Shown here in pieces: positions 17,140 to 25,159 of a stretch of 64,000 nucleotides of DNA (positions within the stretch are counted from its first letter, which is position 1; each line of letters starts with the position of its first letter). This DNA is from G965233625 sp965233625. GTDB lineage: Bacteria; Planctomycetota; Planctomycetia; Pirellulales; Pirellulaceae. A program made the position numbers and the translations under genes. The stretch spans positions 2,666,001 through 2,730,000 of the forward strand of contig OZ247499.1 in assembly GCA_965233625.1 (NCBI GenBank), given 5' to 3'. Below the pieces are notes generated by a model. That model was given only the letters and a program-made list of their open reading frames with translations. It made no database searches and had not been told where the DNA came from.

Positions 17140-17727
17140 ATGGTAGGTTCTGTTCTCAATCAGCCGACGTTGCTACTGAACCGGAACTGGCAGCCGGTGC
17201 ATGTGGCCAGCGTGCAGCGTTCCCTGCGGTTGCTGTTCTCCGGCGCGGCGAGCGTCGTGGACCCGGAGAACTACCAGGTGTACTCCTGGGATGACTGGTC
17301 TATGGTGCAGCCGCAGCTTGACGAGCCAGCGATCCGGTCGGTGGCGCTGCGGCTGAAGGTTCCTGAAGTGCTTGTGCTGACGCAGTTCGACCGCTTGCCC
17401 AAGGCGTCGGTCTCGTTCAGCAAGCGGAACGTGTTCAAGCGTGACCGCTACACCTGCCAGTACTGTGGCATCCAGCCGTCGCGGCGTGACCTGACGATCG
17501 ATCACGTGGTGCCGCGTGCTCTGGGCGGCGAAACAACGTGGCAGAACTGCGTGCTGGCGTGTGCCGACTGTAACCATCGCAAGGCCGACCAGCCGCTGGA
17601 CCGGACGGGCATGAAGCTGCGTCGCACGCCCGATCAACCAACCTGGCGGCCGTTGTACTCGTCGCACAATATCCAGCGTGAAAGCTGGAAGAATTTTATC
17701 AGCACTCCCAAGCCCGCCGTCGCGTAA
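17140..17727 (+). CDS. HNH endonuclease family protein
   Basis: A 195-residue protein. The N-terminal region (LNQPTLLLNRNWQPVHVASV) is shared by a widespread bacterial HNH subfamily. The nuclease core has zinc-binding CXXC pairs (Cys106/Cys109 in YTCQYCG, and ACADCNHRKAD) and the catalytic Asp121-His122 in TIDHVVPRALGG. HNH enzymes of this type may nick DNA in repair, restriction or mobile-element contexts; the specific role is unknown. It converges with a terminase small-subunit relic whose preserved part ends about 45 bases past its stop, so a phage-derived origin is possible. Chromosomal members of this subfamily are, however, common outside phages. Confidence 0.88.
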   Translation: MVGSVLNQPTLLLNRNWQPVHVASVQRSLRLLFSGAASVVDPENYQVYSWDDWSMVQPQLDEPAIRSVALRLKVPEVLVLTQFDRLPKASVSFSKRNVFKRDRYTCQYCGIQPSRRDLTIDHVVPRALGGETTWQNCVLACADCNHRKADQPLDRTGMKLRRTPDQPTWRPLYSSHNIQRESWKNFISTPKPAVA

Positions 17728-17771
17728 ATGTAGCGCGCGGCGGCGCCGGGGGCTGGTGAGCCTCTTCGCAC

Positions 17772-18033
17772 AAAATAAGGGCAATTCCCGCGCGCACCTC
17801 GCGGCCAGTGCTTCCGTATTGACCGCCGTGGCGACTTTCATAGCCACCAGCTTCGGCACTACCCGCTGCCACATTGCTGCGCCATCACCTTGCAGCCACT
17901 GGGGTTTTAATGGCTTGCCATCCGGCTGGGGTTCGCCCTTTCGATCACCGTGCATATCAGGGCGAAACGCACCAGTCATCTGCAGGATGCCAGTGGGTTT
18001 TCTATTCCGCCCCGATCTGCTGTTGCCCGCCAT
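17772..18033 (-). pseudogene. Remnant of phage terminase small subunit, P27 family
   Basis: The first about 87 codons from ATG 18033 match P27-type small terminases: an N-terminal basic stretch with NRKPTGILQMTGAFRPD, then KGEPQPDGKPLKPQWLQG, and the helix MWQRVVPKLVAMKVATAVN followed by ALAARCARE. P27 proteins are usually about 150 residues; here the similarity stops at about 17772, and the frame runs on only as an antisense reading of the HNH gene. No large terminase, portal or capsid gene is nearby. It is therefore a truncated relic or a domesticated fragment. It starts three bases after the stop of the TIGR02996/Gly-rich gene. Confidence 0.65.
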
Positions 18034-18036
18034 GAT

Positions 18037-18408
18037 TTACCATGAGCCATCGAAAGTGCCGTCACCAAATTGATCACCAAAGCCACAGCCATAGCCTCCA
18101 CCAAAGAATTCGCCAGCGCCATAACCAGAGCCTTCACCAGAGAACTCGCCAGTGCCATTGCCATAGCCACCACCATTTCCGTAGCCGTAGCCACCGCCAT
18201 CGCCAGACCTATTACCATCGCCATTACCATCGCCATCGCCATTGCCATCGCCATAGTCCGGGCTAGCAAGAACCGGCACCACCCCCTTGCGCCACTCATG
18301 ACACAACGGATTCCCATGCTCTTCCAACCAGTCCGCATACTGCAGACGCAGTGAAACATCATCCGGCGCGGCGGTGATTGCGTCTAAGAATTGCTGGTGC
18401 TTGGCCAT
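18037..18408 (-). CDS. TIGR02996 domain protein with Gly-rich repeat tail
   Basis: A 123-residue protein starting at ATG 18408, preferred over 18465 because CAGGAAAAC gives a well-spaced ribosome site. Residues 1-50 are a TIGR02996 domain (QYADWLEEHGN). The rest is low-complexity Gly/Asp/Asn/Tyr, first GDGNGDGDGNGDGN, later GYGNGGGYGNGTGEF. The tail is encoded by an imperfect hexanucleotide repeat (about 18170-18255), so its length could vary by slippage without frameshift. TIGR02996 domains accompany diverse repeat regions in planctomycetes and myxobacteria; function is unknown. Confidence 0.7.
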   Translation of the reverse strand: MAKHQQFLDAITAAPDDVSLRLQYADWLEEHGNPLCHEWRKGVVPVLASPDYGDGNGDGDGNGDGNRSGDGGGYGYGNGGGYGNGTGEFSGEGSGYGAGEFFGGGYGCGFGDQFGDGTFDGSW

Positions 18409-18497
18409 GTTTTCCTGATTTTTCTGCAAAAATGTGCGCGCACTCTTGCGGTTCAGCAACCTCAAACGCCGCAGCTATTTTTACCCATTACCCCGCG

Positions 18498-18836
18498 TTA
18501 GAGAGATGAGACGAGCACCATTCCATCGCTGGTATTAACGTGCGTTAACCAGTCCACACATGGAGCCGGAAGTTCTTGCGACATCATTCCTGCCTTGGCT
18601 GTCTCCTTAATTTGAACGGTTTTCCATTCACCATCCATCCTCACGAGTCTGTCCCACACTGGATTGTTCTCAACTATTGGCCGTGCACATTCCACATCGT
18701 GCTGAATGCACCACACATCAATAAGCTTCTCTGCGACGCCGCCGACTTTTGCGGTTTTGTTAATCTGGTAGACGTACGAGTTATCCACCACTTTGCCGCC
18801 AAAGCGACGATCAATCGCTCTTTCCTTCGCGGCCAT
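18498..18836 (-). CDS. PD-(D/E)XK nuclease-like protein (group I intron endonuclease family type), possibly 5'-truncated
   Basis: The visible ATG frame gives 112 residues. The core follows the PDDEXK_5 pattern: GGVAEKLIDVWCIQHDVE with Glu36, PIVENNPVWDRLV with Asp62, and KTVQIKET with Gln75 and Lys77, i.e. E...D...QxK. Reading the same frame upstream of the ATG gives a zinc-finger-like segment (CDADFIGKSNAKYCCTTC) that reaches a stop with no ATG/GTG/TTG, only CTG. So either the start is unusual, or the N terminus has been cut from a longer gene. Similar fusions of a Cys-rich finger with a PD-(D/E)XK core occur in phage-type proteins. Family call is from motifs only. Confidence 0.6.
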   Translation of the reverse strand: MAAKERAIDRRFGGKVVDNSYVYQINKTAKVGGVAEKLIDVWCIQHDVECARPIVENNPVWDRLVRMDGEWKTVQIKETAKAGMMSQELPAPCVDWLTHVNTSDGMVLVSSL

Positions 18837-19035
18837 GTTCGCACATGTCGTGCAGCAGTACTTGGCGTTACTTTTTCCTATGAAGTCGGCGTCACATCTC
18901 AGTCAGTTCCGCCTATCGGTGCGCTCTCGCGATCCTGGGCAGAAGTTCCACAAAATCCGCCGTCGACCGTTGACAGCGGATTTCCGCCTGTTACAACATC
19001 GAAATTGAGAATCATTCTCGTTAGTGATTCCAGGT

Positions 19036-19088
19036 CAGCCAGCCAGCAAGTCGTTGCCAGCCAGCAAATCTTTGCCAGCCAGCCAGCC
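19036..19088 (+). repeat. 18-bp tandem repeat upstream of DUF1559 gene
   Basis: Two and a half copies of an 18-bp unit (CAGCCAGCAAGTCGTTGC then CAGCCAGCAAATCTTTGC, then a partial). It lies about 70-120 bases before the DUF1559 start, in its presumed promoter or leader. A seven-base inverted repeat (19097-19118, AAACCGG/CCGGTTT) follows. Confidence 0.7.
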
Positions 19089-19155
19089 GTAACACGAAAC
19101 CGGATTGTATGCCGGTTTCTAAGTTTTCGTGCTTCTATCAGTGCTGGAGAGAAAG

Positions 19156-20064
19156 ATGCCTGTTTTGAAACGGCGTGGGTTCACGCTCGTCGAATTGCTG
19201 GTTGTGATTGCCATCATCGGCGTTCTTGTCGCCCTACTGCTGCCCGCAGTTCAAGCCGCCCGCGAGTCTGCCCGCCGGGCGCAATGCACCAACAATCTGA
19301 AGCAGATCGGCCTGGCCGTTCATATGCACCACGATACCTATAAGCGGCTGCCCAACATTAACAATGGCAGCCCCTTGAGTGGCGGCAGCATCTTTACCAC
19401 GCTGCTACCGCTGATCGAACAGGCCAACGCTTTTGACCGTTACGATTTTGCGAAGACGAACTCTGACCCCTACAACCAGGCCGTTTCCGGGCAGCAAATT
19501 CCCGTCTTTCAGTGCCCGTCTGCTTCCAACCCGCGCGCCGTTCCCGGCGCCGACGTCGATAACGGCCGGGCGCCTGGTCATTACGCTGCCTGCATGGGCA
19601 CCCAGGACTACAACGTATATTGGAGCTACACCGGCGCCCCGGCACCGCAACTGGACGGCGCCATTGTGTATTCCGACAGCGATCCCTCGAAGACTGGCTT
19701 CCACAGCATCACGGACGGAACCAGCAACACCTTTCTGATCGGTGAAACGGCCTATAACCTGCCCGATTACAAGTTCAGCTCCGGATCGTCGGCCGGACAG
19801 TCGCGCTACTCGTTCACCTACTGGGCGGTGCCCTACCCTGGTTCTACGGCCTGCACCACCGCGTATACGTTCAATCCGCACGACATTCCCGACGATAGCG
19901 TCTTCGATGCCAACTGGGTCAAATCCTTCCGCAGCGAACATCCCGGGGGCGTGCAGTTTGTTTATGTAGACGGATCGGTGCACTTCGTTCCGGACACAAC
20001 TTCGGCTGCCGTGCTCGACGCCGCCGCGTCGCGCGATGGCGGGGAGGTTACCAGTGCCCCGTAA
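19156..20064 (+). CDS. DUF1559 prepilin-type protein with H-X9-DG C terminus
   Basis: A 302-residue protein starting at ATG 19156, chosen for the adjacent GGAGAG site over an in-frame ATG 27 bases earlier. The prepilin leader is KRRGFTLVELLVVIAIIGVL, then AARESARRAQCTNNLKQIG. The H-X9-DG block is HPGGVQFVYVDG. The central region is extracellular and beta-rich. Its last codons overlap the start of the next gene, a lipoprotein, by 11 bases, and a DUF4198/Kelch gene follows. This operon is one of three DUF1559/lipoprotein associations here. Confidence 0.93.
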   Translation: MPVLKRRGFTLVELLVVIAIIGVLVALLLPAVQAARESARRAQCTNNLKQIGLAVHMHHDTYKRLPNINNGSPLSGGSIFTTLLPLIEQANAFDRYDFAKTNSDPYNQAVSGQQIPVFQCPSASNPRAVPGADVDNGRAPGHYAACMGTQDYNVYWSYTGAPAPQLDGAIVYSDSDPSKTGFHSITDGTSNTFLIGETAYNLPDYKFSSGSSAGQSRYSFTYWAVPYPGSTACTTAYTFNPHDIPDDSVFDANWVKSFRSEHPGGVQFVYVDGSVHFVPDTTSAAVLDAAASRDGGEVTSAP

Positions 20065-20512
20065 TTCCCGCCGTGTCTGGCAACCTGCTTGTGCCGCCGT
20101 GGTGTTGCTCGCGATGCTGCCGCTGTGTGGCGGGTGCGACAACGGCCCGCCCCGTGCAGCGGTGCGTGGCATGGTGACGCTGGGTGGCGAACCACTGAAA
20201 CAAGGCGTCATCCAGTTTGTACCACTCGACGAAGGCGCCGGGCCCAAGTACTCGCTGCCAATCGTCGACGGTCAGTTCGAGGCGCCTGCCGCCGCCGGAC
20301 CTCCGGCGGGCAACCACCGGATCGAGATTCAGTCCACTTACAACGGCGGCTACGCTCCTGACGATGAACAGGCGGTAGCGAAGATCAAGGCGGCTGGAAA
20401 GCGGCTTGAAACCGTTCAGGTTCCCCGCAAATACAACCGGCAAAGCGAGCTCAAAGCAGAACTGTTGGCAACCGGCGTTAACGAGTTAGAGTTTAAGTTA
20501 GACAAACGCTGA
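20054..20512 (+). CDS. Small lipoprotein with carboxypeptidase-regulatory/Ig-like fold, coupled to DUF1559
   Basis: A 152-residue lipoprotein starting at GTG 20054, where GGGGAGGTT lies five to six bases upstream; the ATG at 20036 is less well placed. The signal peptide ends in lipobox LPLCGGC. The domain begins VRGMVTLGGEPLKQGVIQFV and ends VPRKYNRQSELKAELL and ELEFKLDK, matching the other two DUF1559 partner lipoproteins in outline. The 11-base overlap with the DUF1559 gene makes translational coupling almost certain, the strongest evidence in this window that the two products act together. Confidence 0.82.
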   Translation: MPRNSRRVWQPACAAVVLLAMLPLCGGCDNGPPRAAVRGMVTLGGEPLKQGVIQFVPLDEGAGPKYSLPIVDGQFEAPAAAGPPAGNHRIEIQSTYNGGYAPDDEQAVAKIKAAGKRLETVQVPRKYNRQSELKAELLATGVNELEFKLDKR

Positions 20513-20550
20513 CACACACCACTCACTGAATTCAAACAAGGAAACCCCTG

Positions 20551-22170
20551 ATGAAGTTTCATGTTAAGGCGTTTAGCTTCGCCTTGATCTGCTGCCTGGC
20601 AGCGACCACCGCGGACGCCCATTTTGTCTGGCTAAAGGCTGAAGGCGAAGGCGACAAGCAACAGGTCCAAGTCTACTTTGGCGAAGACGCTTCGCCCGAC
20701 GACCCAGCATTGCTCTCGCGGCTAGCGAACCTGAAAGTCTGGCAGGCAACTGCCAAGGGCATGCAGCCGCTGAAGCTAAACCGCAACAGCGAAAGCCTGA
20801 CCGCAACGCCACAGTCCGCAGTGGCAGACAGCGTGATCATCGCCACTTGCGATCTGGGCGTGATCTCGCGCGGCGACGTTGCTTTCCGGCTGAAATATTA
20901 CGCCAAGACCTCCACCGGCAAACCGGCTGTCTGGCAGTCTGTTGAATGCGGCAAGCAGTTGGCGCTCGACATTACGCCAAGCTGGAAAGGCCAGCAAATG
21001 AGCCTCCGCGCGACTTTCAACGGCGCACCCGTGGCCGGCGCCGAAGTGAAAGCGATCTTCCCGAGCACCAAGCCGTTCACTGGCGTGACGGATGCGAAAG
21101 GCGAAGTCAGTTTTGACACGGGAAAACCGGGTCTCTGCTCCGTACGGGTCCGCCACATCGAAAAAGCCGGTGGCGAACTGGATGGCAAAAAGTATGCAGA
21201 CACACGCCACTACTGCACCATCGCCATTGATACGGCGGCAACCACCACCACGGCCGCCACGGATAAGCTCCCGCGGCTCGAAACGGCCATCACCAGCTTT
21301 GGCGCCGCGATCGCAGATGATGTGCTTTATATCTACGGCGGTCACACCGGCAGCGCCCATTCGTATTCAACGCAGGAACAGGGCAACGCGCTGTACAAGC
21401 TGGATCTGAACGAGCCAGCCGGCTGGAAAAAGGTGGCAACTGGTCCGCACCTGCAGGGCCTGGCCATGGCGCCGTACAAAGGCAAGATCTATCGCGTGGG
21501 CGGCTTCACGGCAAAGAATAAAGAGGGCGAAGAACACGACCTTTGGTCGCAGGATAGTTTCGCCATGTTCGATCCCGCCACTTCCAAGTGGACGGATCTA
21601 CCATCTCTGCCAGAGCAGCGTTCATCTTTTGACGCGGCCGTGCTGGACGGTGTGCTCTACGTTGCCGGCGGCTGGAAGATGGCGGGCGAAGCAGATTCGC
21701 AGTGGCACAATACGGCGTATAAGTTCGACCTGCGTAAGAAAGACGCCAAATGGCAGAAGATCGCGGACACACCATTCCGCCGCCGCGCCATTGCCGCAGC
21801 TGCACACGATGGCAAGATTTATGTCATCGGCGGCATGCAGGAAAAAGGCGGCATCACACGCAAGACGGCCGTTTACAACCCTGAGAACAATACCTGGACC
21901 GAGGGACCGGAATTACCCAAAGCCGGCCGCATGACAGGCTTCGGCTCTGCAGCATTCGCCACCGGCGGCAATCTCTACGTCAGCACCGTTGATGGCGATC
22001 TGCTGAAGCTTAGCAGCGACGGCAAGCAGTGGGAGCACCAGACAAAAACGCCAACGCCGCGTTTCTTCCATCGCATGCTTCCGTTGACCAGCAACAAGCT
22101 GCTCGTCGTCGGCGGCGCCAATATGCAGATTGGCAAGTTCAAAGAACTGGAAGTTCTGGACGTTAAGTAA
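20551..22170 (+). CDS. Secreted protein with DUF4198-like N-terminal domain and Kelch beta-propeller
   Basis: A 539-residue exported protein: signal peptide (about 1-23, ending TADA), then AHFVWLKAEGEGDKQQVQV, the start of DUF4198-like proteins, some of which are linked to metal uptake. A small Ig-like stretch (about 145-215, ATFNGAPVAGAEVKAIF) follows. Residues about 245-539 hold Kelch repeats with DVLYIYGGH, GKIYRVGGF, GVLYVAGGW, GKIYVIGGM and KLLVVGGAN blades. It starts after AAGGA. It is the third gene of the DUF1559 operon and is closed by a terminator, so it may bind a surface ligand for that system. Confidence 0.82.
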   Translation: MKFHVKAFSFALICCLAATTADAHFVWLKAEGEGDKQQVQVYFGEDASPDDPALLSRLANLKVWQATAKGMQPLKLNRNSESLTATPQSAVADSVIIATCDLGVISRGDVAFRLKYYAKTSTGKPAVWQSVECGKQLALDITPSWKGQQMSLRATFNGAPVAGAEVKAIFPSTKPFTGVTDAKGEVSFDTGKPGLCSVRVRHIEKAGGELDGKKYADTRHYCTIAIDTAATTTTAATDKLPRLETAITSFGAAIADDVLYIYGGHTGSAHSYSTQEQGNALYKLDLNEPAGWKKVATGPHLQGLAMAPYKGKIYRVGGFTAKNKEGEEHDLWSQDSFAMFDPATSKWTDLPSLPEQRSSFDAAVLDGVLYVAGGWKMAGEADSQWHNTAYKFDLRKKDAKWQKIADTPFRRRAIAAAAHDGKIYVIGGMQEKGGITRKTAVYNPENNTWTEGPELPKAGRMTGFGSAAFATGGNLYVSTVDGDLLKLSSDGKQWEHQTKTPTPRFFHRMLPLTSNKLLVVGGANMQIGKFKELEVLDVK

Positions 22171-22236
22171 CGCGGGCATGATCCGTGTTAACAACTCAAA
22201 CCGTTGCCGCACTTCAACGCGGCGGCGAATATATTT

Positions 22237-22277
22237 CCGGCGGTGCTGTCCAAGGGCGGCATCGCCGGATTTCTTTT
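22237..22277 (+). terminator. Rho-independent terminator of the DUF1559-lipoprotein-Kelch operon
   Basis: CCGGCGGTGCTG pairs with CGGCATCGCCGG over 12 positions, including two G-T wobbles, with an eight-base loop. ATTTCTTTT follows. It lies about 65 bases past the Kelch stop. Confidence 0.7.
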
Positions 22278-22309
22278 GAGGCACGACCCGGCTGATGTGA
22301 ACCGTTGCC

Positions 22310-23524
22310 CTATTCACTGCCGTCAGCAGCGCGGATCTTGACCAGAAAGATCTTGTTGCGCTGGCCACGCCGCGGACCATAGCTGACCCGGCCTTCCGCA
22401 ACAGTAACCCAGGACTCGTTCTGGTTCACAAAGCAAACGCCGGAATTGCCGAGGGTGGCGTTATTTTCTGGAACCAGGATCTGTTCCGTCTTTCGCACGA
22501 TACGCATTGTTGTGGTATCCACCTGTGCGATGAACAGCGGTGCGCGATGACGCATGATGTGGTCGTTCTTCGCCGCGCGTCGCGTATAGATCAGGTACAG
22601 TCCGCCGCCGATGGTGGCCCAGTGCTGTTGCGTGTTGTAGCTGCCCAGCGGTGAGCCATCGTCAAACCGCCAGGGAATCTGCTTGCTGAAGTTCAGACCA
22701 TTGTCACTGGTCGAAACCCAGGCTCCGTCGTCGGCCCGCATTGTCAGGTAATACCGATTCTTGAACCGCACCAAAGACGGTTCGTAAAGACCACGACGCG
22801 TTGGTAAAGAGTGTTCGCTGCCATGCTCTACATAAGACAATGTCTTTCCATCAAACCTGCACCGGGCGACGATGGTGATGTAATTGCGTTTCGTTGCGGA
22901 GACCTGATAGCGGATAGGCAGCAGAATCGTGCCGTCAGGCTCGTGAACGCTTTGATGGCAACCGGCGTTGGGTGCAATGATGGGCCGGTTCTGATGGTCG
23001 CGTTCTGGCAACTCTAACGTTTTCAGCGGCCCCCAGGCAGAAGTCTTCGGGCTGAAGACGGCGTAAGCAACTTTTTCGCGCAGGATGTTTTCCTTCGCTC
23101 CGCCTGCAAAGTTGAATGTCTTGCCGGTCAGTAACACCGTTGAACTCTGGCGATGAAACCGCGGCCAGAGATCTCCCGCCACAACCTCATAGCCATCCTC
23201 CTGGACGGACCTTTGCAGCGTCGGGATGCGTGAAGGTTTTCCCCAGTTCACACCATGGTCCGTGCTGGTTGCCATATAAACGTCGTGGTAACCGTGTGCG
23301 CCCTTCAGGGCCGTGCGTGACATGGTAGAGATCGCGAGCGGCGTTTCTCCAGGTACAACATCCGTTCTAACCTGCGTCCAGTCCCAACCTTCGTCGCCCT
23401 GACCCAACTCAACAATCTGAATCTTGAGAGGCTGTGCAACCGCTGGTGCGGTAATCAAGGTTGCAACCAGAAGTGCAGCCAGCGCGAAACACCGGGCCGG
23501 AAAGGAAGTGACGGCGTATCTCAT
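22310..23524 (-). CDS. Secreted BNR/sialidase-like beta-propeller protein
   Basis: A 404-residue protein from ATG 23524 (GAGG seven bases upstream; TTG six bases earlier rejected). The signal peptide ends near PAVAQP. The body has Asp-box-like motifs, for example STDHGVNWGKP and STSDNGLNFSKQ, which fit an exo-alpha-sialidase/BNR six-bladed propeller. The catalytic Arg triad and Tyr/Glu pair cannot be assigned by eye, so an active sialidase is not proven; many planctomycete members are annotated only as sialidase family. The gene is monocistronic and convergent with the Kelch operon. Confidence 0.8.
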   Translation of the reverse strand: MRYAVTSFPARCFALAALLVATLITAPAVAQPLKIQIVELGQGDEGWDWTQVRTDVVPGETPLAISTMSRTALKGAHGYHDVYMATSTDHGVNWGKPSRIPTLQRSVQEDGYEVVAGDLWPRFHRQSSTVLLTGKTFNFAGGAKENILREKVAYAVFSPKTSAWGPLKTLELPERDHQNRPIIAPNAGCHQSVHEPDGTILLPIRYQVSATKRNYITIVARCRFDGKTLSYVEHGSEHSLPTRRGLYEPSLVRFKNRYYLTMRADDGAWVSTSDNGLNFSKQIPWRFDDGSPLGSYNTQQHWATIGGGLYLIYTRRAAKNDHIMRHRAPLFIAQVDTTTMRIVRKTEQILVPENNATLGNSGVCFVNQNESWVTVAEGRVSYGPRRGQRNKIFLVKIRAADGSE

Positions 23525-23610
23525 CGGCAATCCTCATCTTGGTTGGTTCTGGTGGTTCAATACCCAAGGCTAAGGATAAGTAGCCGCTGCTTCACGAGGC
23601 AAACATTCGC

Positions 23611-24192
<582 letters not shown>

Positions 24193-24240
24193 GGCGGCAC
24201 GTCGAGATGGAAGAAGAAAGCGTTGTGTTTATCCGTTAGC

Positions 24241-25155
24241 TTACAACGGGCCGACAATACCGGCGACCCAGAACAGAAACGCCACCGGCGCGGCAGCCAG
24301 CAGCGAATCCATAAAATCTAAGATGCCGCCCAGACCGGGCAGCCAGTTGCTCGAGTCTTTCACGCCCAGGTCACGTTTGAGCATCGATTCGCCAAGGTCG
24401 CCAATCAGTCCTGCGATGGCCAGCGTAACGCCGTAAATCACGGCGCCCCACCAAGGCGTTTCATTTGCCTGGCCGGTAATCGCCGGGGTGGCGAACCAGA
24501 GGAACGCCCACGCCGCCCACGCCGAAACCACCACGCCGCCGACGGCGCCTTCGACGGTTTTACCGGGCGATAGCCGGCGCGTCAGTTTTGTGCGGCCGAT
24601 CAGACGGCCCGTGGCATAGGCTCCGATATCTCCGGACTTCACCGCGACAACCATCGACAGCAACGCCGCCATCCCCAGGCCGTTGTCTCCATCCAGCAAC
24701 CGCAGATTCCCCATGAACGCCATCAGCGCTCCGGAATACGCCATCGCAAAAACCGCCAGCGCAACGTTCACGGATGAATTGCCTGGCCGCTGATAGCGCC
24801 GGATTTCAGAGAGCAGCGCAACACCCGTTCCGGTTGCGAAGCCAATCGCAATCCAACCGGTGCGGCCGACCGGGCAGTCGTCGGGATAAGGCTTCCAGAC
24901 CAGTTCCATAATCAGCGGCGCGGCGCCTCCGGCGGCCGTAAGAGCAACGCCGGTGTAGACACCCCACTTGGACGGATGGTAGCCCTTGGCCCTGTACATC
25001 CGCAGCAGTTCCTGGGCGCCGGCAATCGCCAGACCCACCAGCAGCGGCAGCGACCAGATGCCAGGATGGCCAAAATTCCAGAAGAAGTCGGCCGCAAAGA
25101 TAAAGGTCAGCGTGAGGATGATCGCTGTTGCTGAAATCAGACGCCATCGAAGCAA
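24241..25155 (-). CDS. cdsA: Phosphatidate cytidylyltransferase
   Basis: A 304-residue membrane protein with about eight hydrophobic segments. It makes CDP-diacylglycerol from phosphatidate and CTP for phospholipid synthesis. The C-terminal signature region is recognisable: ESMLKRDLGVKDSSNWLPGL then GGILDFMDSLLAAAP. The usual PGHGGxxDRxD appears here as PGLGGILDFMD, so the His and the Arg are replaced while both Asp ligands remain. It starts four bases after the uppS stop, a conserved uppS-cdsA pairing in many bacteria. Confidence 0.9.
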   Translation of the reverse strand: MLRWRLISATAIILTLTFIFAADFFWNFGHPGIWSLPLLVGLAIAGAQELLRMYRAKGYHPSKWGVYTGVALTAAGGAAPLIMELVWKPYPDDCPVGRTGWIAIGFATGTGVALLSEIRRYQRPGNSSVNVALAVFAMAYSGALMAFMGNLRLLDGDNGLGMAALLSMVVAVKSGDIGAYATGRLIGRTKLTRRLSPGKTVEGAVGGVVVSAWAAWAFLWFATPAITGQANETPWWGAVIYGVTLAIAGLIGDLGESMLKRDLGVKDSSNWLPGLGGILDFMDSLLAAAPVAFLFWVAGIVGPL

Positions 25156-25159
25156 GCGA

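Noticed and set aside
18170..18260. Possible CRISPR-like array from regular CCATCGCCA units
   Set aside because: Units are six to twelve bases without unique spacers; it is a coding microsatellite.
17976..18362. Minus-strand frame rich in Met-Ala repeats
   Set aside because: Alternative reading of the hexanucleotide repeat that encodes the Gly-rich tail; the TIGR02996 frame is the coherent one.
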